11,951 bases of DNA, taken from SIG636 sp045604285 (GTDB taxonomy: Bacteria > Bacillota > Clostridia > Oscillospirales > CAG-382). Location of the stretch: assembly GCA_045604285.1 (NCBI GenBank), contig JAZUNS010000034.1, positions 1-11,951 of the forward strand, given 5' to 3'. The notes under the pieces are model-generated. The model was not told where the DNA came from and searched no databases. It worked only from the letters and a program-made list of their open reading frames with translations. Both the position numbers and the translations under genes were made by a program. Position 1 is the stretch's first letter; every line of letters starts with the position of its first letter. Positions 6,816 through 11,951 of the stretch are shown piece by piece.

Positions 6816-7910
6816 ATGAAAAAGATTATTTTTATGTTACTCAATCTTCAGCTTTTTGCTGATGCCGGTACCCTTGTTAATGCTACCGGCAATTACGTTA
6901 ACGCCTATAACGGTTCTGACACGCAGGAGTTTGACTCCGTCAACACCATGGCTGGCGAGCTCAAGACGTTTTACGACACAGAACTGCTTGAGAATGCTCG
7001 TGTTGAATTGTTTTATGCTCAGTTCGCAAAGAAACAGACACTTCCCAAGAAGCACGGCAAGAACGTCGAATGGAGGAAGTGGAACACCTTTGCAAAGGCA
7101 TCCAAGCTTCAGGAGGGCGTTATCCCTACCGGTCAGAAGTTCGGCATGAGTTCTAAGGTCGGCTCCATTGACCAGTACGGTACCTATGCCGCTGTTACCG
7201 ATATTCTCGAACTTCGTGCCTACGATGATGTTATTCTCGGCGCAACTGAGGAAATGGGCGCTTCTGCGGCAGAAACGCAGGAGACTCTTATCCGCGATGC
7301 GCTTCTCGTTAATACCAACGTGCTTTACTGTGACAACATCAATATAGCAGACGGAACCTTCGTAAGTACGCCTACCGGCGCCAACCTTATGGAAGCAACC
7401 GACACCGTAATGAGTGCCTTCACTCCCGATATGGTAGCAAAGGCTGTTACCATTATGAAGAAGAACCGCGTGCCTACCATCAACGGCAAGTATTACGCTG
7501 TTATTCACCCCTCTGTTGCATATGACCTCCGCAAGTCCAAGGACTGGATTGAAGCACACAAGTACGCAAAGCCCGAGGAAATATACAACGGTGAAATTGG
7601 CGAGCTCCACGGCTGTCGCTTTATTGAAAACGTATTTGCCCCCGTCCTTGACGGCGACTACGCAAACAAGGCAGGTGGCGTAACCTACGCTAACTATATG
7701 TTTGGCAAGGACGCATTCGGTATCATCGACCCCGAAGGCGGTGCGCTTGAAATGATTGTTAAGGACAAGTCTCAGGTAGGCGGTCCTCTTAACCAGTTCA
7801 GCACTATCGGTTATAAGTTCGAGACCAACGGCGCAACCATTCTCTACGCTGAACGTCTGCTTCGCATTATGAGCTGCTCCAGTTACAGCGCAACCGACGA
7901 AGCAAACTAA
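6816..7910 (+). CDS. Major capsid protein, N4-gp56 family (HK97 fold)
   Basis: A 364-aa major head protein. It resembles the N4-gp56 family of capsid proteins. Recognisable stretches are the N-arm region ELKTFYDTELLENARVELF, QFAKKQTLPKKHGKNVEWRKW, the loop GTYAAVTDILELRAYDD, the helix-rich QETLIRDALLVNTN, KYYAVIHPSVAYDLRKSKDW and the C-terminal GYKFETNGATILYAERLLRI. Residues 1-15 are a leader ending LNLQLFA (9-15), the predicted Prp cleavage site, so the mature protein should begin at Asp16. ATG 6816 is preferred over ATG 6834 because AAGGAGAA (6803-6810) is at proper spacing. Codon choice is visibly more biased than in the tail genes (most Lys AAG, many C-ending codons), as expected of the most abundant virion protein. 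Terminator-like hairpins follow. Confidence 0.95.
   Translation: MKKIIFMLLNLQLFADAGTLVNATGNYVNAYNGSDTQEFDSVNTMAGELKTFYDTELLENARVELFYAQFAKKQTLPKKHGKNVEWRKWNTFAKASKLQEGVIPTGQKFGMSSKVGSIDQYGTYAAVTDILELRAYDDVILGATEEMGASAAETQETLIRDALLVNTNVLYCDNINIADGTFVSTPTGANLMEATDTVMSAFTPDMVAKAVTIMKKNRVPTINGKYYAVIHPSVAYDLRKSKDWIEAHKYAKPEEIYNGEIGELHGCRFIENVFAPVLDGDYANKAGGVTYANYMFGKDAFGIIDPEGGALEMIVKDKSQVGGPLNQFSTIGYKFETNGATILYAERLLRIMSCSSYSATDEAN
6840..6860 (+). other. Prp recognition motif LNLQLFA in major capsid protein (cut predicted after Ala15)
   Basis: Codons 9-15 of the capsid gene encode LNLQLFA, followed by Asp-Ala-Gly. The same seven residues end the scaffold leader, while the residues before them differ (MKKIIFML versus MKKTKW). 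By analogy with L27 processing, the N-terminal 15 residues are predicted to be removed. Confidence 0.87.
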
Positions 7911-7916
7911 TTTTCT

Positions 7917-7955
7917 GAGGGGGGTAAGGGCTAACCCCCTGCCCCTCGCTTTTTT
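7917..7955 (+). terminator. Terminator/attenuator hairpin after the major capsid gene
   Basis: GAGGGG (7917-7922) pairs with CCCCTC (7942-7947). Alternatively, GGGGGT (7920-7925) pairs with ACCCCC (7934-7939). Either GC-rich stem lies just before a run of six T (7950-7955). It falls between the capsid stop and the SD of the next gene (AAGGAGG at 7959-7965). Some readthrough is required because the downstream head and tail genes have no obvious promoter, so it probably reduces transcription after the capsid gene. Termination strength is inferred. Confidence 0.7.
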
Positions 7956-7972
7956 ATTAAGGAGGAATAAAC

Positions 7973-8257
7973 ATGGAAAAAGACAATAAAAACGCAACTA
8001 CCGAGAAAGCTGTACCTACCAAGAAAGACGACCGTGTTGAGGTATTTATTCCTCGCGGTCCTGCCAACGACGAGCCTAATCTGTTTGTAAGCGTAAACGG
8101 TGTGGGCTATCTGTTACCTAAAGGCAAAAAGTCTATGGTGCCGCCTCACATCAAAGCAGAGATAGAGAGATCTCTTGCGGCACAAGAAAAAATGGACGAG
8201 CACGTTGACGCACTTTTGAAAGAGGCAAATGCACCTTTGCCCGGTGCGACCGTGTAA
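7973..8257 (+). CDS. Small conserved head-region protein (94 aa), function unknown
   Basis: A short soluble protein with a Lys/Glu/Thr-rich, probably disordered N-terminus (1-20). A beta-type core follows (RVEVFIPRGPANDEPNLFVSV and GVGYLLPKGKKSMVPP, about 21-58), then a C-terminal helix (IKAEIERSLAAQEKMDEHVDALLKEA). The core pattern, VFIPRG then N-L-F-V-S-V-N-G then LP-G, is one I associate with small genes just downstream of capsid genes in gut Firmicutes phages, without a proven role. A minor head or decoration protein is possible from position only. ATG 7973 has a strong AAGGAGG SD at 7959-7965. It is flanked on both sides by hairpin structures, so its expression may be tuned separately from capsid. 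Confidence 0.85.
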   Translation: MEKDNKNATTEKAVPTKKDDRVEVFIPRGPANDEPNLFVSVNGVGYLLPKGKKSMVPPHIKAEIERSLAAQEKMDEHVDALLKEANAPLPGATV

Positions 8258-8261
8258 TTAA

Positions 8262-8286
8262 GGGGGAGCGCAAAGCTCCCTTTCTT
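8262..8286 (+). terminator. Weak terminator-like hairpin after the 94-aa gene
   Basis: GGGAGC (8264-8269) and GCTCCC (8275-8280) form a perfect six-pair stem with a GCAAA loop, extendable by two G-U pairs (8262-8263 with 8281-8282). An interrupted T-rich stretch TTTCTT follows. The next SD (AGGAGG) lies shortly after. The broken T-run suggests partial attenuation or an mRNA 3'-end stabiliser rather than a strong stop. Confidence 0.5.
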
Positions 8287-8301
8287 CAATAGGAGGCAAC
8301 T

Positions 8302-8676
8302 ATGACCATTAGCGAAGCTATCAGCAGAACCAACGAGGTAAAACCTAACGCATACAGCGAGCCGCAAAAAATCCTATGGCTGTCTGAGTTGGACGGAATG
8401 ATAAAAACTGAAATCATTGACACTCACCACGACGGAGAGGGCGTGCCTTTTTTCGGCTATGACATAAACACGGACATTACAACAGAACTGCTTGCCCCTG
8501 CGCCGTATGATGTCTTATATCTGCGTTATCTTGAAATGAAGATAGACTATTACAACGGCGAATACGGCAAGTACAACAACAGTATGGTAATGTTCAATGC
8601 GGCATATTCCGCTTTTGAAAACTACTATAACCGTAAACATATGCCTATAAGCAGAGGGAAACGATTCTACTTTTAA
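8302..8676 (+). CDS. Probable head-tail connector/adaptor protein (124 aa)
   Basis: A small mostly helical protein. It has an N-terminal helix TISEAISRTNEVKP, then PQKILWLSELDGMIKTEIIDTH (22-42), a loop with FFGYD, the motif LLAPAPYDVLYLRYLEMKIDYYNGEYGKYNNS (63-94) and a helix MFNAAYSAFENYYNRKHMP ending in a basic tail. The order fits the helical adaptor that sits under the portal, as does the L-APAPYD-LY-YLEMKIDY-NGEY-YNNS pattern, which I associate with a protein recurrent after the capsid genes of Firmicutes phages. Fold assignment is inference from helicity and gene order; no catalytic motif is seen. ATG 8302 has AGGAGG upstream. The next gene starts 12 nt after the stop, with its SD overlapping the stop, so co-translation is likely. 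Confidence 0.7.
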   Translation: MTISEAISRTNEVKPNAYSEPQKILWLSELDGMIKTEIIDTHHDGEGVPFFGYDINTDITTELLAPAPYDVLYLRYLEMKIDYYNGEYGKYNNSMVMFNAAYSAFENYYNRKHMPISRGKRFYF

Positions 8677-8688
8677 GGAGTAAGAAAT

Positions 8689-10440
8689 ATGAAATATCCT
8701 ATTTTATCCGAAATATCCACCTCAAGAGAAATGATAACTGTATTCGGAGGATATAATCACAACCTTCGTATCAGCGCCGGAGAATTTTACGATATGATGA
8801 ACCTGACCTCTGACGATTACCCTCTTCTTTCTCCGAGAGCGCAACGAGGGACGTTCGCAAACCTCAAAAGCCCACAGGGTATGATAGCGAGGGATACCCT
8901 TTGTTATGTAGATGGTTCTGACATTGTAATAAACGGATATAGGGTAGAAATGGGGCTTTCGACATCGGAGGAAAATTGCCCCAAAACACTTGTATCTATG
9001 GGAAGTTATATCATTGTAATGCCGGACAAGATGTGGGTAAATACAATAGGGCTTGATTTTGGAGCGATTGAAGCCTCGGTAACAACTATATCGGAAACTA
9101 CGTTTACGCACTGCAAATTAGACGGTACGGATTACTCAGGTGATGATGTAACTATCAGTTCCGAGGCACCTGAAAACCCCGCCGATCTTGATTATTGGAT
9201 AGATACATCGTATGCACCTCATACCCTTAAGCAATATTCAGCTACCGGCGCTATGTGGGTTTCTATAGCCACAACATATGTAAAGATAACCGCTACAGGA
9301 ATAGGTATTCCTTTTGAGGTAGGTGACGGCGTAACAATATCAGGCATTGAGGTAGAGGAACTTAAAGACCTCAATAACACAATGATAATTCAAGGTCGCG
9401 GCGACGACTATATTATCGTCATCGGTATTATTGACTGCGTAAAAGGTCAATTAAACCCAATCACTGTTAAAAGACAAATGCCCAATATGGACTTTATTAT
9501 CGAGTCCGGAAACCGCTTATGGGGTTGCAGGTACGGTTTATCCGTCAACAACGAATTTGTTAACGAGATCTATGCCTCTAAGCTTGGAGATTTTAAAAAC
9601 TGGAGTTGTTTTGAAGGAATAAGCACGGATAGTTATACAGTATCCCTCGGTACAGCCGGACCGTTTACCGGTGCTATTACGCATCTCGGGTACCCGCTTT
9701 TTTTTAAGGAAAATTATCTGCATAAAGTGTATGGTAATTATCCGGCAAATTATCAAATGCAAACAACTGCTTGCCGTGGAGTGCAAATTGGCAGCGGAAA
9801 AAGCCTTGCGATAGTAAACGAAGTGCTTTTTTACAAATCAAATTCCGCAATATGCAGTTATGACGGCTCGTTTCCCACAGAGGTTTCTTTTGCCCTGGGC
9901 AATGTAGAGTATTACAATGCGGTTGCCGGGGCTATCGGTAATAAATATTACGTATGTATGGAAGATATAAATGCAGGTCATACATTTTTTGTGTATGATT
10001 CGCAGAAAAGGATGTGGCACAAAGAGGATAACTCCCATGCATTAGAATTTTGCTATTGCAGAGGTGAGCTGTTCTACATTGATGCTTCGGATAAAAGCAT
10101 AAAGACAGTTAGAGGTAGCGGCACCAAGCAGGATACAGCAAAAATAACGTGGGAAGCAATAACCGGAGTTTTAGGAACCGATTCTCCGGGCAAAAAGTAT
10201 ATTTCACGTATTGACGTAAGGATAAAGCTTGAGCTTAATACTACCGTGCACTTTTTTGTGCAATACGACTCAAACGGAGAGTGGAAAAAGCTATGCAGCA
10301 TAAAAGGTTCATCTCTTAACACTTTTTCTGTACCCGTTATTCCGCATAGGTGCGATCATTTGCGACTGAAGATTGTCGGTAACGGAAATGCCAAGATATA
10401 TTCCATTTGCAAAACTATCACTGAAGGGAGCTCTTTGTAA
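8689..10440 (+). CDS. Beta-propeller-like tail/stabilisation protein (583 aa)
   Basis: A 583-aa beta-rich protein probably forming part of a short tail or the head-closure tube. The N-terminus holds GGYNHNLRISAGEFYDMMNL and YPLLSPRAQRG, a start pattern seen in such tail proteins. Regularly spaced blade-like strands follow: NRLWGCRYG...NEIYASKLGDFKNW (275-305), GYPLFFKENYLHKVYG (334-349), NEVLFYKSNSAICSYDG (377-393), GNKYYVCMEDI (417-427) with TFFVYDSQKRMWH (432-444), and GELFYIDASDKSIKTV (459-474). This is the layout of P22 gp10/T7 gp12-type propellers. Residues about 160-200 look inserted (DLDYWIDTSYAPHTLKQY and AMWVSIATTYVKI). A C-terminal beta-sandwich (about 505-575) includes RIDVRIKLE and HRCDHLRLKIVG. 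ATG 8689 has AAGGAG at 8675-8680, partly on the previous stop. The precise family is uncertain. Confidence 0.65.
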   Translation: MKYPILSEISTSREMITVFGGYNHNLRISAGEFYDMMNLTSDDYPLLSPRAQRGTFANLKSPQGMIARDTLCYVDGSDIVINGYRVEMGLSTSEENCPKTLVSMGSYIIVMPDKMWVNTIGLDFGAIEASVTTISETTFTHCKLDGTDYSGDDVTISSEAPENPADLDYWIDTSYAPHTLKQYSATGAMWVSIATTYVKITATGIGIPFEVGDGVTISGIEVEELKDLNNTMIIQGRGDDYIIVIGIIDCVKGQLNPITVKRQMPNMDFIIESGNRLWGCRYGLSVNNEFVNEIYASKLGDFKNWSCFEGISTDSYTVSLGTAGPFTGAITHLGYPLFFKENYLHKVYGNYPANYQMQTTACRGVQIGSGKSLAIVNEVLFYKSNSAICSYDGSFPTEVSFALGNVEYYNAVAGAIGNKYYVCMEDINAGHTFFVYDSQKRMWHKEDNSHALEFCYCRGELFYIDASDKSIKTVRGSGTKQDTAKITWEAITGVLGTDSPGKKYISRIDVRIKLELNTTVHFFVQYDSNGEWKKLCSIKGSSLNTFSVPVIPHRCDHLRLKIVGNGNAKIYSICKTITEGSSL

Positions 10441-10982
10441 TGTATATCAACCTTAGCTTACCCAACATTGATGGTTGGACTGAAAAAGAACAACTAAAAC
10501 AAACGCAAAAATACCTTTTTAAGCTTGTGGGAGAATTGCAAGTTGCTTTAAATGGCTTATATACAAATGACGCAAGTTTCTCATCGCAAAAAACAAAGAA
10601 TGGCGCTGAAAATAGCCAAAGTATGAATATAAGGGAAATACGCAGTATAGTCCGCACGATTGTATCGGATGAGGTGGCCGCACTTGTAAAAGGTGGTAGA
10701 ATAGACAGTTATTTGCCCGGCACGTTATTGGTAGCAACAGTTGATAAACCTATCAGACTCAACGATGTTGTAACGCCGGGAAGATATTATTCTCCCGATG
10801 CTGCAAATTCACAATACATATCAGATTCTCCGTATAAAGACGGTGGATTTGGCCTTGAAGTGATACAAATATACGAAGGGTGTATAAGACAAATACAGCA
10901 TTACAACGATACTACAATTTTTCGTTATAAAGATGGTTCCGAATGGAGCGATTGGCTCCGTGTTGTCGTGGATAAAGAATAA
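10440..10982 (+). CDS. Tail appendage protein with pyocin-knob-like C-terminus
   Basis: A 180-aa modular protein. Residues 1-42 (MYINLSLPNIDGWTEKEQLK and on to LVGELQVALNGLY) form a helical attachment module of the kind I associate with small Firmicutes phage tail/baseplate proteins that carry different C-terminal ends. A Ser/Asn-rich linker (43-60) and a short helix (61-85) follow. The C-terminal part (about 105-176) reads VVTPGRYYSPDAANSQYI, then GLEVIQIYEGCIRQI, then FRYKDGSEWSDWLRVV. This TPG-YY...W-W-R-V layout resembles knob domains of tail fibres and pyocins, which help in receptor contact. The ATG overlaps the previous stop by one base (TAATG), with GAAGGGAG 9 nt upstream, so it is translationally coupled to the propeller gene. 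A role in host adsorption is inferred from domain type and position. Confidence 0.65.
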   Translation: MYINLSLPNIDGWTEKEQLKQTQKYLFKLVGELQVALNGLYTNDASFSSQKTKNGAENSQSMNIREIRSIVRTIVSDEVAALVKGGRIDSYLPGTLLVATVDKPIRLNDVVTPGRYYSPDAANSQYISDSPYKDGGFGLEVIQIYEGCIRQIQHYNDTTIFRYKDGSEWSDWLRVVVDKE

Positions 10983-11002
10983 GCAACGGAGGAAAATACA
11001 GA

Positions 11003-11951
11003 ATGTTTAGCATAAAAGATAAAATAGAAGTAGGCGAAGGCTCCGAAGGTCCTATTGTTCGTCAATTGCAGGAACGATTAAATAAAAACGGTTATAGCCT
11101 TTCAGAAGACGGGATCTTTGGCGGCAGAACTTTAGCAGCTCTCTTGGATTATCAATCCAAAAACAATTTAAGTATTGACGGTATTGCTCATCTGGATACT
11201 TGGAATGCTTTGGCCGGTAAGAGCGCGAATGTTAATAATTCAAAGGATGCCAATAACGCAAACACTGGGAACACCAATATAATCGGCGATAATAACATAA
11301 ATAGCGTCAACAAAACAAATAATGCCAACAAAAATACTGGGTTCAATTACGGATCGTTCACCTATGACGATTACGCTGGAAGCGAGACTGTGGCACAAGC
11401 ATTCGCGGCGCTAAATTCTCAAATGGGAGCAAAGCCAAACGATTATCAGTCCACATGGCAAGGGCAGGTTAATTCTATCATCGACAAAATCATTAACCGA
11501 GAAGAGTTTTCCTATGACCTTAACAACGATGCATTCTATCAGCAGTACAGAGACCAATACGCACAAATGGGCAAGCTCGCTACGGCGGATATTATGGGGC
11601 AGGCGGCCAATTTAACGGGCGGTTATGGCAATTCGTATGCATCAACGGCAGGAAACCAAGCATATCAAGCATATCTCTCACAACTGAATGAAGTAGTGCC
11701 GGAGCTTTACGGAATGGCGCTTGATAAGTACAACCAAGAGGGGCAAGAGCTTTACAATCAGTACGGTATGCTTGCAAATCAAGAGGCTCAAGATTATTCA
11801 AGATATATGGACGAATACAATCGCTGGATCTCCGAGAGAGATTATCTGCAAGGTGTATATAACGACGAGCGTTCCTTCGATTACGGCAAGTATGCCGACG
11901 AGCGCAACTTTGACTACGGCGTTCACTCCGATGACAAGAATTACGCTTATA
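11003..11951 (+). CDS. Virion protein with N-terminal peptidoglycan-binding domain (3' end outside window)
   Basis: A 316-codon partial gene: ATG 11003 follows ACGGAGGAAAA, 20 nt after the previous stop, and the frame is open to the window edge. Residues about 10-70 are a PG_binding_1-type domain: VGEGSEGPIVRQLQERLNKN, then DGIFGGRTLAALLDYQ, then LSIDGIAHLDTWNALAG. An Asn-rich linker (about 74-112) follows. The body has FSYDLNNDAFYQQYRDQYAQ, AANLTGGYGNSYASTAGNQA and ELYGMALDKYNQEGQELYNQ, a Tyr/Gln-rich helical type I associate with a recurrent unnamed Firmicutes phage protein after the tail genes. From residue 275 an 11-residue repeat begins and runs off the window. Likely an internal/ejected virion protein or cell-wall-contacting tail protein. 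Whether a lytic domain follows cannot be seen. Confidence 0.85.
   Translation, partial: MFSIKDKIEVGEGSEGPIVRQLQERLNKNGYSLSEDGIFGGRTLAALLDYQSKNNLSIDGIAHLDTWNALAGKSANVNNSKDANNANTGNTNIIGDNNINSVNKTNNANKNTGFNYGSFTYDDYAGSETVAQAFAALNSQMGAKPNDYQSTWQGQVNSIIDKIINREEFSYDLNNDAFYQQYRDQYAQMGKLATADIMGQAANLTGGYGNSYASTAGNQAYQAYLSQLNEVVPELYGMALDKYNQEGQELYNQYGMLANQEAQDYSRYMDEYNRWISERDYLQGVYNDERSFDYGKYADERNFDYGVHSDDKNYAY
11825..11951 (+). repeat. Tandem 11-residue (33-nt) coding repeat
   Basis: Four successive units occur at protein level: WISERDYLQGV (275-285), YNDERSFDYGK (286-296), YADERNFDYGV (297-307) and HSDDKNYAY (308-316, cut by the window edge). The shared pattern is aromatic-x-(S/D)-(E/D)-(R/K)-x-(Y/F)-x-x-G. 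The nucleotide copies differ at many third positions, so this is an old protein repeat, not a recent duplication. A period of 11 fits hendecad coiled-coil or extended helical structure. Confidence 0.7.

Noticed and set aside
6816..6863. Capsid N-terminus MKKIIFMLLNLQLFA looks like a secretion signal peptide
   Set aside because: The hydrophobic stretch is very short. It contains the exact LNLQLFA found in the cytoplasmic scaffold protein, and a capsid protein is not exported. A Prp cleavage leader explains it better.
6837..7997. A 386-codon open frame on the minus strand opposite the capsid gene
   Set aside because: It lies wholly against the well-identified capsid gene, its protein is Val/Cys/Leu-rich with no domain I recognise, and it is best explained as a by-product of the capsid gene's biased codon use.
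11240..11335. Asn-rich stretch as a possible nucleotide repeat or CRISPR-like array
   Set aside because: The AAT/AAC-rich DNA has no regular unit or spacer structure. It is an Asn-rich protein linker in an open reading frame.
1..11951. tRNA genes, CRISPR arrays, insertion sequences, attachment sites
   Set aside because: Reading both strands showed no tRNA-like cloverleaf, repeat-spacer array, transposase or integrase; nothing could be supported.

Overview
The window is the packaging and head-assembly module, plus the start of the tail module, of a tailed bacteriophage or prophage. All genes are on the + strand and tightly packed. The host is most likely a Firmicute, probably a gut Clostridia-type bacterium. 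The evidence is strong purine-rich Shine-Dalgarno (SD) sites, frequent TTG/GTG starts, and a Prp-type protease with LNLQLFA cleavage motifs, the phage version of the Firmicutes L27/Prp processing system. A P22-like long portal, an N4-gp56-type major capsid protein and a beta-propeller tail protein, with no tape-measure or sheath gene in view, suggest a short-tailed (podovirus-like) virion. No integrase, repressor or lysis gene is visible, so lifestyle cannot be judged.

Layout. 1-1296: end of an early region, with an unidentified 187-aa protein, a single-stranded DNA-binding protein with the DDDLPF tail, and a 75-aa Cys-rich putative zinc protein, closed by a good terminator hairpin (1310-1333). 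1421-3299: small and large terminase subunits overlapping by 8 nt. 3315-5333: portal. 5348-5671: Prp-like cysteine protease. 5745-6761: scaffold. 6816-7910: major capsid protein. 7973-8676: two small head/connector-type proteins. 8689-10440: beta-propeller tail protein. 10440-10982: small tail-appendage protein with a pyocin-knob-like C-terminus. 11003-end: virion protein with an N-terminal peptidoglycan-binding domain, an Asn-rich linker and 11-residue repeats, cut by the window edge.

How the genes work together. Terminase loads DNA through the portal into a procapsid built from scaffold and major capsid protein. Both of those proteins begin with a short leader ending in the same LNLQLFA sequence, and the protease predicted to remove it is encoded just upstream of them. 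The module therefore appears to carry its own maturation protease and two matching substrates. This is the most notable system in the window: it follows the known Prp logic (S. aureus L27 and phage 80alpha), but with a phage-borne enzyme and a motif that differs from L27 at one position.

The RNA level is also structured. There is a UUCG-capped hairpin in the scaffold leader, hairpins that bury the SD of the small terminase and of the major capsid gene, and two terminator-like hairpins just after the capsid gene. Together these could set the stoichiometry of the head proteins. All RNA-structure calls were made by eye.
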